Below are positions 31,505 through 43,589 of a stretch of DNA of 64,000 bases, in pieces (the stretch's first letter is position 1; each line of letters starts with the position of its first letter). The translations under genes and the position numbers were made by a program. The stretch is from Lasiosphaeris hirsuta. Its lineage: Eukaryota > Ascomycota > Sordariomycetes > Sordariales > Lasiosphaeriaceae. Below the pieces are notes generated by a model. It saw only the letters and a program-made list of their open reading frames with translations. It did not search any database and was not told the origin of the DNA. The stretch spans positions 124,001 to 188,000 of the forward strand of contig JAUKUA010000004.1 of NCBI GenBank assembly GCA_030549175.1, read 5' to 3'.

Positions 31505-32768
31505 TTACAGCTTGGACTTGGGCTTCGCAAGCTCCTCGTCGATCAGCTCCAAAACCCCCTCGGCACAGCCGTAGCTGCCCTGGTATCCCCACCCTGCGTG
31601 GCCGTAGTTGTGGACCACGCAGGTGCCGTCGATCCGCTCGCTCTCGAGGCGCACTCCGGCGGCGCGCAGAGGCCGCAGCCCAACGCCGTGCCTGATGATG
31701 TCGAGCGCCTCGATGCCGCGGCCGCCCGTCAGGGCCGGGTGCAGGTCGACGGCGCGCTTCATGATGCGGACGGCGATGCTGGGGTCCGGGTTGGGGTCCC
31801 AGTTGCCCTTCTGGTACGTGCCGCCGAGGATGGTGCCACCGCCAACACCCCGCGCCATGGTGTAGGCCATCTCGTCGTCGCCGTCGTCGCACCCGCTCAG
31901 CACCATCATGTGCGGGCTCGCCTCGTTGCGCACCAGCACCGTCTGCCCGCGCGCCGGCTGCACCGTCGCGTCCATGACCCCGCCCAGCCGGCACGCCTGC
32001 AGCCCCGACGCGTTGACCACCACGTCGGCCCGCCGCCCCGTGTGGCTCAGCGCCGCCGCCTCGGACACGTGCTTCAGCGCCGCCCGCTTGAACACCACGC
32101 CGCGCGCTGCGCACTGGCCCACCAGCCACGGCAGGTACACGGCCGTGTTGATGCACACGGACCCGAACTCGCACCCCGACCGGATGCCCGCCGGCAGCTC
32201 GCTGGTGTCGAGCTCGCGGAAGTCGTCCATCATGGTCTTGTACCACGGGTCGACGACGAAGAGGCCGTCCGAGAGCGAGCCCTTGAAGGCCGCCTCCTCG
32301 TCCTTGATGCGGCGTAGTACCCGTGCCTCTATGCTGTGTCAGAATTCTGCCCTGGCTGGGGATGGTGCGGTTGACTGACTCTGGAGGTGGATGCCGGATT
32401 CGGGCACCTCGATGGCCAGCCGCCTCAGCTCCGGCCACGACCGTCTCTCCCACCGGCTGGTCTCCTCTAGCGCCATCCTGCACAAGCTAGTCAGCCGGCT
32501 TGTCACGTTGCGGGACATGCGTGGTGCTGCTTACGGCAGGACGTTTGCGCCGGCCCACGGCGATGTGTACTCGATGTCATAGTCGCCGGGCATGTGCTTA
32601 GCCACCACCGTCACGGCGTGTTCCTTGCGCTTGGCCAGCTGGAGGGCGCAGGTGAGGCCGCTGACGCCAGCTCTGTTGGCGGGGTTAGGTGAGCTTGCCG
32701 CACTTTGTCTCTCGGTCCCGGTGCCGGGGGAGGGGATGGACTCACCCCAAAACCACGATGGTCGGCAT
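31505..32768 (-). CDS. peroxisomal D-amino-acid oxidase (FAD)
   Basis: Four exons: 32768-32746 (23 nt), 32672-32535, 32477-32380 and 32328-31505 (360 residues). The N-terminus MPTIVVLGAGVSGLTCALQL, assembled across the first intron, is the FAD-binding GxGxxG fold. YTSPWAGANVLP and WYKTMMDDFREL are DAO-family segments. The C-terminal half includes NASGLQACRLGG, HNYGHAGWGYQGSYG (the family signature near the flavin) and ends in SKL, a canonical PTS1 peroxisomal signal. The reaction is oxidative deamination of D-amino acids with H2O2 release. Introns are 32673-32745, 32478-32534 and 32329-32379. The last acceptor (CATAG) was chosen over CACAG, which would create a stop. Confidence 0.92.
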
Positions 32769-33676
32769 TTTGTCACGTATGCTCCAGTGCTCTAAAGCAG
32801 CCAATCGTCTTCCAGGCAGTTCTCGGTGTCGTCACAAGCCGTGATGCTGCTAATTGGTACTGTTCGGTGGTCAGAGATTCCAAAATGGTTGCAACTTATC
32901 CCTTCTATTTTTCTCCGTCCACAGCCCCAACAGGGCAAACCCCAGCGTGAGAGCGGCTCAATGTCACCTTGCCACGCAGGCCCCCATCCCCCCGCATCCT
33001 CCGTACCCGCTTCCGCACCCGCACCTAGGTTCCATGTCGCCTATCGCACTGGCTCAGTCGCCGGGTTCGGCTGTGATGTGCGTCATGCAGCACAGGAAGG
33101 AACCATAGCCAGCACGGCGCGAATCCGTTGTGTCCCCGGGCCGCAGTTACCCGCCAGAACCGGCGGATACTGAGATTTTTGAAGTGCTGTAGTGGCCATG
33201 CGGAATTCGAATCAGATCTTATGCAGCCATGACCGCGACCGCGACCGCCTTCCGCACTCCGGCTGTCTGGCTGCCCCTTTCGCGGAATGAATGCCCCTGA
33301 CGCCGCTGCTGAGAGGGGGCCGAGCTCGGCTTCTGATTCTTCGGTCCAGCATTCCCTCCTGCTATTTGTTGGCAATGGGGTCTCGCTGTCACGTCGCCAT
33401 GTGAGGCGTTTGTGTTCTTCATCTGGTGTCTAGGTAATACTCCAGCCTGCTTACAGAAGTTTGATTGTGGGCTTTTTCTCGCTGTAATGAACTGTCTTAT
33501 CACCGATTTGTCCGGGCTACAGGTAAGCACCTTGGGCTAAAGTTAGGCCCCAAACTCAGACCGAACGACGTTAGGTGCCTCGAAACAACACTGTCGAAGA
33601 GCCGCAAACGAGATTTCTGTCGCTGTCAGCTCATCAGAAAGTCTTGATAGCCGAGTGCCTGGTCGATCCCACCGAA
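32769..33676. other. divergent intergenic region, no gene seen
   Basis: About 900 bp between opposite gene starts. Short ORFs show no domain content. Confidence 0.4.
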
Positions 33677-34370
33677 ATGACCTCAACACCAAACCACCAA
33701 GACAGTCAGACACCCATCATCGAACGCATGCCCGGCCCCAGCTCCATCAACTCACCCGCCCCTCCAGATCTCACGACAACAATCCACATCCTCCGCCACG
33801 GCGAATCCCTCCACAAGTACCCTCCCCCCCCGTCCCCCGTCCCCCGTCCCCGCCCCCAACTAACCCAACATTAGCATCCAAAAACCCTACCCCCACCCCG
33901 ACCCGCCCCTCACAGCAGCCGGCACCGCCCAAGCCCTGGCACTGCGCCCCGCCGCCCTCCCTGACCTGCTCCTCGTGTCCCCCATGACCCGCACCATCCA
34001 AACCGCCGCCCTCGCCTTCGGCCACCTGCTCCCCCCGAACCAGCCCCTCACGGCGCACGCCGCCGTCCAGGTCTGGCCCGATCTGCGTGAGGCGCGCCGC
34101 GAGCCCTGCAACCGCGGCGTGGACCGTGCCGAGCTGGCGCGCCGGTTCCCCGCTCTCGATCTCGATCTCGGCGAGTGCCGCGAGCGGTGGGACTACCCGC
34201 CGGACGCCGGGCCCGAGGAGGCCGCGGCGCGCGCCGAGGGCGTCAGGGCACGGTTGGCGGGGCTGGGCGGGCGATATCGCCATGTCTGGGTGGTTACGCA
34301 CCGGGGGTTCGCGGCGTATCTGGTGCAGGGGGAGCGGTTGGCGGTTTGTGGTGAGTTTGCGGTCTGGTGA
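33677..34370 (+). CDS. histidine-phosphatase (phosphoglycerate-mutase-like) protein
   Basis: Two exons: 33677-33816 and 33875-34370 (211 residues); intron 33817-33874 has a CTAAC branch and TTAG. The catalytic RHG motif is TIHILRHGESLH, followed across the junction by PYPHPDPPLTAAG, then SPMTRTIQTA, an acidic region (ECRERWDYPP) and the second catalytic His in VWVVTHRGFAAYL. This is the branch-1 histidine phosphatase layout, short like fungal PMU1/YDR051-type proteins. Substrate not determinable. The RHG arginine and both histidines are intact, so it is probably active. Confidence 0.88.
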
Positions 34371-35515
34371 GGGAGGTGGGGATGCGTGCTGATGGTTGTA
34401 GGCAGAGTGTCGGCGCTATCGGTTTTCGGTGGGCGAGGGCGATGGGGAGCGATATGGGGTCAATTGCGATACTGGGCTGCTGCAGGACTTTGGGCCGACT
34501 GTGCTCGTTCCGATGGATGGGTAGGAAAACATCAGTAGGCCGGCTTGATGCAGCGGTTTTGGATTTCTGCAAGTGTGAGGGGGATATGCAAAACCAAGGG
34601 CCGTCAACTTGGGGTTTGGCACACGAGATTGTACAGGATAGATATATTTGGCTGCGCGGTCCAGTCTCAGGTGGGCTGCTCATCGCGGCCGTCGTGCAGT
34701 GATGATGCCATGAAGGTACAGGCTACTGGTATCGAGCTGGTTTGTGTTGCATATCGGTCGCAGAATCTCTTGATAAGAGGGGAACAAAGGAAACTGAAAC
34801 AACTATAAATTATAGTGTATAAAATTGCCAAGAAATCTACGAGTGTTCCATGGGTTCGCGCTCCCATCGCTGAATCGGTAATTCTAAATATATCGACAAG
34901 GTGTGACGGTGTGACATTGTGACGGTGTGACGGTGTGACGGTGTGCGACATTAGCTGTCATGGGTTAGGGTTGATCGGGCTGCGGCCATGTCCGCTGGGT
35001 CAGACTCAGCAATGAAAACGTGGGATTGCACATCTCCTCGGGTGGGACAACTCCGATTTTTCAGCATTTGGAATCTTTCAGCGCGGCATCTGTGAGGTCG
35101 ACTGGCAACGGGCATGCAGGAAATAAGTACGCAAGCGGTGGGAATGCCGCCATTGCGTGCTGCGTGACCCTGATGAGGAATCACACAGGCCGGCGGACAT
35201 GATTCGGAAAGCAAAAGCACAAAGACAAATACATGATGACGAGTTATGGCGAGGCACGGCAACCCCGCGGTGCTTTTGGTGTTTCCGGCAGGCCTTTTGG
35301 GGGGGCTCTCTTGGTGGGGTCCATCGATCCTTCCCAGCCTGGCGGGAGTGGGGCGGGGAGCTGGCCGGTCGCGTCACTGCGCACTGTCACACTGACAAAT
35401 CCACGGGACGAAAGCCTTTTACATCATCCAGAAAGCTCCACCCGTGATCTCTGCGTTCCTGACTGAATTAAAACCTCGTCGCCCGCCCCTGCCCCCTCCT
35501 CCCCGCTCCCTCGAA
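34371..35515. other. intergenic region with short tandem repeat, no gene seen
   Basis: Includes an octanucleotide array at about 34900-34946 (GTGTGACG-type units) and the thioredoxin promoter. No ORF with domain content. Confidence 0.45.
34900..34946 (+). repeat. short tandem repeat (GTGTGACG)n, imperfect
   Basis: About five to six imperfect 8-bp units. Confidence 0.75.
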
Positions 35516-36099
35516 ATGCCATCGATACTCAGACCCGCCCTCAGATCCCTCCGATCCAGACCGATTGCCATTCTACCCATCGCACCGAGACACTTCACCA
35601 CAAGCTCGCCCAACATGACCATCCACAACATTGCCACGTACGTCTTGCGCTCCCCTCGCGCCCGGCGCACTCGCGCATCCCCTCCTTGCTAAAGACGCGC
35701 TAACACGCTTGCACCACAGCCGCGAGCAGTTCAAGGAGACTGTCGCTAGAGAGCACATTGTCATCGTCGACGCGTTCGCGACGTGGTGCGGCCCTTGCAA
35801 GGCCATTGCCCCCACCATTGCCAAGTACGTCACTTCTCCTCCCAAGCCCCCAACCCCAGCAAGGTAGCGCGCCGCTGCTGACTGTTTCTCGTAGGTGGGC
35901 CGAGGAGCCCGAGTTCAAGGACAAGGTTCACTTTGCCAAGTTCGACGTCGATGACGTGCCCGAGCTCGCCCAGGAGCTCGGCATCCGCGCCATGCCCACG
36001 TTCATCTTCTTCAAGGACGGCGAGAAGGTCGACGAGTTTGTTGGCGGCAAGCCGGGACCCCTCCGCCAGCTGCTCGTGCAGCACTCGACCGAGACATAG
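35516..36099 (+). CDS. thioredoxin, possibly mitochondrial and cytosolic
   Basis: Three exons: 35516-35637, 35720-35824 and 35895-36099 (143 residues). The thioredoxin fold is clear: [19 protein letters not shown] (active site WCGPCK), [20 protein letters not shown] with the cis-Pro, and [14 protein letters not shown]. The first ~33 residues ([20 protein letters not shown]...RHFTTSS) are Arg-rich without acids, a typical mitochondrial presequence. A second in-frame ATG at 35615 (MTIHNIAT) would give a 110-residue protein of normal cytosolic thioredoxin length. Introns 35638-35719 and 35825-35894 are phase 2. Confidence 0.93.
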
Positions 36100-36952
36100 G
36101 CGGGGCATTTGGGAGTGGACGGAGTACATACAGTGGTTGCGCATGCAGGCGCTTCTAGGGGCTTGGCCTAGTCCTGCCGGGGAAATATCCTAGGGGGCTT
36201 GTGTATAAATACGGCATGCGAACAGCACTGGCATTCTGCTTTTCTAGCACAATAGACTGTTGATACGGTTGCTGGTGTGTTTGCGCCTTGTGATGTCGCT
36301 GTGGATGTGTGGTGATGTGTGCGTCTCTGCAGCGGCGGTTCCGGCTATGAAGTTTTATGGGGATCTTCCCGTTCCAAGTCTTTCACCAATGCCAGAGCAG
36401 ATGGTTTGGCATCTTTAGCAAGATTCCTCGAGAATAACCCACCAACTTCAAAAGGGAGATTGGATGTGTGATAGTGGGTGTGTCTGGCATGAGATATGCG
36501 GGTGGAACTTGTGTGCCTTCCAACGTGAGATTGACGCGGCGTCACAAAGTGATTAGGGGCGGGAATAGATCAAGATAAATTCGGCGTAGCGTACGACCTC
36601 TCCAAGCCTGGAGAGACTACGAGGGTCCTCCGTCGGCAGATCTAGTGGTGGTGAGCTCGAAGTGAGGAATTCGTCCTATTACGTCTTTCTTTTCCAACTT
36701 TATTTCTTCTTTTACTGAACTTACTCACTGTTGCAACCTGGGGCAGAGCTGCTGAGCTTTGATTTCCCAACCTTCTTTAAGTTATCTTTCCGTAATCCCA
36801 CAAATTGGATTAGCTACCTCCGGACAGCGATACCTCCCGAGAATGTTAGGAGACTTCCAATGGAAGTGCAAGCACACAATATGGGAAGAATTCAGTCGTT
36901 CTTTCCTTGATGATGTCCATTTCGCAACTGACAGACATATCTGATCCAATCA
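36100..36952. other. intergenic region, no gene seen
   Basis: Thioredoxin 3' flank and upstream flank of tRNA-Pro. No coding signal. Confidence 0.45.
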
Positions 36953-37044
36953 GGGCCGCTGGTCTAGTGGTATGATTCTCGCTTAGGGTTACACCCTACA
37001 GCAGTATTTGCGAGAGGTCCCGGGTTCAATCCCCGGGTGGCCCC
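36953..37044 (+). tRNA. tRNA-Pro (AGG) with 20-nt intron
   Basis: Acceptor stem GGGCCGC (36953-36959) pairs with GTGGCCC (37037-37043), discriminator C. The anticodon stem CTCGC/GCGAG encloses loop TTAGGGT; anticodon AGG is at 36985-36987. A 20-nt intron (36989-37008) lies in the canonical position after base 37. The mature length is 72 nt. B-box GGTTCAATCCC is present, and a T5 run shortly after 37044 fits Pol III termination. Confidence 0.93.
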
Positions 37045-37252
37045 ATCTTTTTGTTCATTGATCCTTCCTCCCTCTCCCCTGCTTTGAATGGATTCTTCAA
37101 GTTGTAAGTCCAGGGTGCACACGACAGTAGTCTCTCCATATCTAGCTGCATGGCAGTTCCTTATTCCACCGTTCTTATTAAAAGTCACCGATGTATTCCT
37201 GCTCGTATCAGCTCGAAATGAATTCCCACCACCCCTTTTCCCAAAACCCACG

Positions 37253-37663
37253 TTAGGTAAACACAACATTCACACACTCCTCCCCCTCACACCGCTGATA
37301 AAAACTCACCCCCTCACACCCCTGATACAAACTCAACCACGCATCCCCCCCCAACAAACCTCGTCCTTGTCGCCCGCACACCGGGGCGCCCGTGATCCAG
37401 TTGATAACGCCGTCGACCAGGGTGAGGTCGAAGGTGGGCTCGCCCACGGGGTCGATGTACAGATGACGGTCGCCTCCGCCCGCCATGAGCAAGTTCAGGA
37501 ATTTGTTGTGCACCTCGGGACGCGATATGTTGCGGACCTGGATCCGAAACGGGGCCCAGATGGTGGCCGAGAGACCACCACCGGGAATGTTGCATTGGGC
37601 TGATACAACAACTGCAAGGCCCCCTGCCGCCTTCGGCTCTCGATTGTATAGCCAGGCATTCAT
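37253..37663 (-). CDS. uncertain ORF, hypothetical protein fragment
   Basis: A 136-codon ORF with protein-like composition in its middle part (RIQVRNISRPEVHNKFLNLL, DPVGEPTFDLTLVDGVINWI). No family recognised, no splice partners identified, and the C-terminus runs into a short duplicated segment (two near-identical ~17-bp units at about 37288-37330). May be a fragment of a larger decayed gene. Confidence 0.3.
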   Translation of the reverse strand: MNAWLYNREPKAAGGLAVVVSAQCNIPGGGLSATIWAPFRIQVRNISRPEVHNKFLNLLMAGGGDRHLYIDPVGEPTFDLTLVDGVINWITGAPVCGRQGRGLLGGDAWLSLYQGCEGVSFYQRCEGEECVNVVFT

Positions 37664-37799
37664 TTGTAGAAGCTAAGACACGGTGGACCCTGAAAATTTC
37701 GGGCTTTCCCCGAGATTCCGATCTCAACTCCCTATCACGCGAATAACACGCCATATTGAGCAACGGACTCCACTCTAACATTTCCAGTGGTGCTGGCAA

Positions 37800-38350
37800 C
37801 GATACATGACTTGGATTGTCTCAGTTACTCGTTTAACACTAAGCGGAACTGATGATTAACGTTTGATACTTCTGGACGCCCTTCTATTTACCGCGCTGCA
37901 TATTCGCTGGGTAAGAGATGAGTAGTGTTGTGGATTGCTGACGAATGTACCTCGATGGCTATAAAAGTGCACTCGTATACAATTCAAACATTCCATTTTT
38001 TTCAGCTGGGTTACGGTGACATATGGTCCTAAACTAAGAGAATAATAAGAATTTGGGGTTCGGCACTAATGATAGATTGGTGGATCCTATACCGTCGGAG
38101 TTGAACGTTGATTCATGCAACGTTAATAGCGAACTGCATCCCAGCTATCTCGCCTTCCTCAACCATACGGTATTGAATCAAAACCACTTGCTGGATGGGA
38201 ACCTCAACGATTTTTGCATTTACGTTATAATTCTGCATGACGCACGGCTTGATAGTACTTACTGCTCTCAGACTGACAGCCATTTTGATATTCATGGCCA
38301 ACTTTACTTTACCGTCACATTTCCAGACACAACCATGGAAAATATCTACG
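37800..38350. other. AT-rich segment between fragments, no gene supported
   Basis: AT-rich with no recognisable domain. It abuts the break in the carboxylesterase C-terminus, so it may be part of an inserted and decayed element. Confidence 0.4.
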
Positions 38351-39845
<1,495 letters not shown>

Positions 39846-40676
39846 TCACTCTGCCTTCCACAACTGAAACTCGACCTCGAGATGTTTCTTTAGCTCCGAG
39901 AACTTCCTGCCAAAGGCCTCGCCGCAGCGCCAACAGACAAACTCGGCATCCAGGTTCGCATTCTGGAAAGACGATTGGCGGCGCACATCGTCCTCGGGCA
40001 GGGGGTAGTCGGCAAGGGGGATGAAGAAGGGAGTGTGGAAGCTGTTGTAGTGCTTGCGGTGCTTGAGCATGTCCGAGTGGCTGTCGCGCGAGATGATGTG
40101 CACGTGCAGGTGCGACATGGACGGGTGGGCGTGGATGCCAACCTGGATGTCGGGCAGGTAGTCGCGGCCGGGGGGCAGGTCGGCAAAAGGGACGCCGGCG
40201 TCCATGGCGTCGTTGCGGGTCTTGCTGGTCGCCGAGAAGGGCGACAGCTGGCGGGCGAGCTCGGCGGTTGCGAGCCGGGCGGCGCTGGCGGCCTCTTCCT
40301 TCATCATGGCCAGGAAGGCGGCATCCTCAAAGGCCTTGTGGGGGTGCAGGTCGTAGTGGGCCGGAGAGCGCGGGAGCAGTAGCAGGTGGATGGTGGCCTT
40401 GGCGTACATGTCCCTGATCAGCACCGTGTTGGGCGTGACGCGCACCACGCTCGAGAAGTGCTCGGGGTGCTGGATGTACTCGAGCAGAGCGCCTCGCCAG
40501 TTGCCCAGCCTTTTCAGGGCCTGGCTCAGTTTCTTGCCGTGGATGCTGCTGTCGGCCGTGTCGGCTTTGGCGGCTTTGGGCTTGGGCGCCATGAGCTCGG
40601 TGAATGCGTTGCGCTTCTTTTCGGCCGACTCGGGCTTTTGCACAAAGTCATCCATGTCCTCTGCTGCCTCTGCCAT
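39846..40676 (-). CDS. HNT3: aprataxin-like DNA-adenylate hydrolase (HIT plus zinc finger)
   Basis: 276 residues, single exon. The HIT core includes YAKATIHLLLLPRSPAHYDL and the catalytic triad HLHVHIISRD. The C-terminus holds a zinc-finger-like FVCWRCGEAFGRKF followed by LKKHLEVEFQ, the C2HE arrangement of aprataxin/Hnt3. The enzyme removes AMP from 5' ends of abortive DNA ligation products in the nucleus. The Lys-rich N-terminus (EKKRNAF, PKPKAAKA) may aid nuclear import. All catalytic histidines are intact. Confidence 0.94.
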   Translation of the reverse strand: MAEAAEDMDDFVQKPESAEKKRNAFTELMAPKPKAAKADTADSSIHGKKLSQALKRLGNWRGALLEYIQHPEHFSSVVRVTPNTVLIRDMYAKATIHLLLLPRSPAHYDLHPHKAFEDAAFLAMMKEEAASAARLATAELARQLSPFSATSKTRNDAMDAGVPFADLPPGRDYLPDIQVGIHAHPSMSHLHVHIISRDSHSDMLKHRKHYNSFHTPFFIPLADYPLPEDDVRRQSSFQNANLDAEFVCWRCGEAFGRKFSELKKHLEVEFQLWKAE

Positions 40677-41314
40677 CGTGCTGGTTCAGACTGTGCCGAG
40701 TGTGCCGAGCGTGCCGATGTTGGCGATGCGATGGCGAATTGTCACGGTGTGAGGAAGTCGCGTTGTGGTGGTGGGGGTTGGAAATGATGTCGAAATGGAG
40801 TGAACAGCCAGCTGTCTGAACGCTGAAAGCCGCACGGACCAGGTCACAACCTCGAAACCGCATGATTCTACCCTGCTAGCGATGGGAAGGAACGGGTAAC
40901 ACGCCGGCGAGTGCTGTGGCATGGTGCCTTCTTCCACTAGACTAGACATAGAAGAGGAGCCGTGTGGGACGAGATTTCTGAAGGAAGGGACGGGGAATCT
41001 CATGGAACGCGGGGGCCAAGAATCAAACAAAGCAACACAGCAACCTTGCCTCGACGCTGGAATATTGGACAACCCAGAAATGAAATTTTTTTACGTCTGA
41101 GGTAAAGCATCAACCAAGGTGGTAATTATGGCTTTGTTGATATGGAAGGTGCGATCAATGCCCAAAACATGCAAGCAACAAGCCCCAAAGCTTCCTCACA
41201 GCCCCCTTCACCCGCCCAACTGCCTGCTTCTTTGCGTGTCTGACTTTGTCAGCAGTTCTCTAGACACAAACAACATGCCCGCCTCCGCTGCAACTCAGCA
41301 AGAATATTCACCAC
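40677..41314. promoter_or_regulatory. HNT3 upstream region
   Basis: Short ORFs only. Contains the HNT3 promoter and the 3' flank of the alcohol dehydrogenase gene. Confidence 0.4.
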
Positions 41315-42464
41315 TCACTCCATCGTAATGACAGCCCGGAAGCGAACAGTACCACTCAGCATCGACTCTGAATTCCCGTTATTAGCGACCGACTCGGACA
41401 CTGTGTCGCACATCAAAAGGGCAAGATACATACCATACGCCTTCTGGGCCTCAGCCAGCGGGAACTTCTCAATGACAGATTCAATGTCATTGAGCTCGGC
41501 AAACACAATGGCATCGGCCGAGTCGGCGGCATGGCCGCTCGGCCACGACTGCACCGAGATGCCGCGCTTGAGCAGGGCGTAGACATCAACCGGGAGCTCG
41601 CGCGGCACGCTCAAGATGAGTAGCTTCCCCAGAACCCCCAAGCCCTTGATCAGGGGCGTGATGGCCTCGGCCGTGCTCGCCGTCGTGATGGCTAGCGCCG
41701 CGCCGCCCAACGCATTCAGCTGCTCGCCAATGTCGCCCTTGGTCGAGTCAATGTAGTGGTGGGCGCCAAACTCGCGCGCCGCCTTCTCCTTATCGGTGCC
41801 CCGCGAGATGGCCACGACGCGGTAGCCCATGCGCCGGGCGTACTGGAGTGCGAGGTGGCCGAGGCCGCCCAGGCCCTGGACGGCCACCGTCTCGCCCGGC
41901 TTGATGCCCATGTGGCGGATCGAGTTGAAGACGGTCACGCCCGCGCACAGGATGGGCGCGTACTTGGCCGCGTCGACATGCTCGGGCACCCGCACGGCCG
42001 CTTCGGCCCGGATGATGCAATACTCGGCATCTGTCCTCCACCGTCAGCACCTGCACTCTCACGGCCAGACAGAAACGGAGCAACTCACAGCCTCCATTCT
42101 TGGTCACGCCGTTCACGACCGGGTTGTCGCACATCTGATACCACCCCTTCTCACACGCCTTGCACGTGCCGTCGTGTCCGCCGTGCCACCCCGACCCGAC
42201 CCGACTGCCGACGCTCCACTCGGCGGGCGAGACCCCCTCGCCGAGGGTCACGACCTTGCCGATGATCTCGTGGCCGGGAACCATGGGGAAGCCCCCGCCC
42301 ACGCCGTTGTGTTGCGTGTAGATGTCCGAGTAGCACACGCCGCAAGCCTCGACCTTGAGCAGGATCTCGTCCTTGCCGGGCAGACGGAGGGGGACGGACT
42401 CCAGCACCAGGGGCTCGCCGCTGGCTTTGAAGACGGCCTGGGTGTAGGTCTTGGGGAGGGCCAT
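41315..42464 (-). CDS. zinc-dependent alcohol dehydrogenase (MDR family)
   Basis: Three exons: 42464-42089, 42030-41434 and 41367-41315 (341 residues). The catalytic zinc site is ACGVCYSD plus GHE (VPGHEIIGKV). In the structural-zinc lobe GGHDGTCKACEKGWYQMC the first Cys is replaced by Asp, a variant I believe is common in fungal members. The NAD(P) site is GLGGLGHLALQYA. Intron 42031-42088 restores NGGYAEYCIIRAEA. Intron 41368-41433 is 66 nt and stop-free, so the uninterrupted ORF looks longer, but splicing gives QKAYESMLSGTVRFRAV, the family C-terminus. Cytosolic; substrate range unknown. Confidence 0.92.
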
Positions 42465-43136
42465 GGTGGGTGTTGTTGGCTGGTTTTGGTTGTTTTCGTT
42501 GGAATCGATGTGGTGGGAGCGGTCGAGGTTGAGATTGACGGTGTAGAGGGAGATGGAGGTAGGACGGGAGGAATCTCTTAATATAGTCCGAGTCTCTTCT
42601 GCGGTGCGAGACGGCAGGCACATACTGGGGTTGATGGGTGGAGAGACATATGCTGACAAAAGTCCAAGGTTTTGTTGATGTTGACTCTGTTGATGCCTAC
42701 ATGATTCCAATCCTCGGGCTTGTTGGGTTGGCGGAGGGCAGAATGTGGAAACCAGCGGTGGCTTGATGCCAGTGCCACATGGTGAAAATTACGGAAATCG
42801 TTTTGGTGATTGCCCTTTTGGTCGCTTACACGCAAGGTACCTCGATACCTCGGTTTCCTAAAGCGGTAATTTCGGACTTAACGACACGGCTCAGATGTGG
42901 CAAGCAAACTTACTCCGAAGAGACGGTGACCGATACAAGGCATCGGGAGTTTAACAACACATCCTAGATGCATATACGTCAGGGTCGAGGTGAACGGCGG
43001 TGTCGAGCTGTTTCACTTTTCGCTTGCCTCTATAGTTGGCAGTTTACCACCCACACACCGGGGTATGAGATCTACGTTGGAAAACAGACAGGGGATCATG
43101 ATTCTTCAACTCAACACCAAGATCACGGACTAAGCT
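42465..43136. promoter_or_regulatory. alcohol dehydrogenase upstream region
   Basis: About 670 bp with no domain-bearing ORF. Contains the ADH promoter. Confidence 0.4.
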
Positions 43137-43589
43137 CTAGTAGAGCACCATCATACACTGCCTCTTGTAACATTGGCTTCTCCAGATCCCTTCCGTATAT
43201 GAGGCAGGCAAGTCTGAATCTCGCTCGAAAAGTTGCAAGTCATGTAGACCTCAGTATTCACCCAACCAGGGCGTCGAGTTGAATTTCAATGCTGCCGAAG
43301 CGATACGGAGGGCCAGTTGAAGCTGATGCTGGACGGAGAGTTCGTCACGGCGAAACTGCACGAGGACCTGGTCCAGCGGCTTTAGGGCTCCAGGTTCGCA
43401 AGCCATACCCCCCTGGCAGATGGCTGCCCGGCTGCAGACACCCTCACAGCAGTTGAAGAACAAGTGTCGAAATCCATCGTGGGAGCAAGTGTCTAGGAAG
43501 CCCACGTAGCTTTTGGTACCGGAGGTTAGTTGATGGTGTGGTGGGAGTTTCGGGGCCAGTTCTAAACAGAAGTGTTGGGTAGCTCTCAA
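43137..43589 (-). pseudogene. DUF7580-like fungal protein fragment, decayed
   Basis: The minus-strand frame reads VLVQFRRDELSVQHQLQLAL, RIASAALKFNSTPWLGEY, then TGA at 43251-43253, then GLHDLQLFERDSDLPASY before the next stop (TAG 43137-43139). The 'alkfhSTPWL-x-eYW' block is typical of fungal DUF7580-type proteins that accompany NLR or prion-like genes, and the stop sits where Trp is expected. The rest of the usual protein is absent. Confidence 0.5.

Noticed and set aside
37253..37663. ORF as the missing C-terminus of the split carboxylesterase
   Set aside because: It lacks the esterase catalytic Glu/His motifs, and its sequence does not resemble the family C-terminus.
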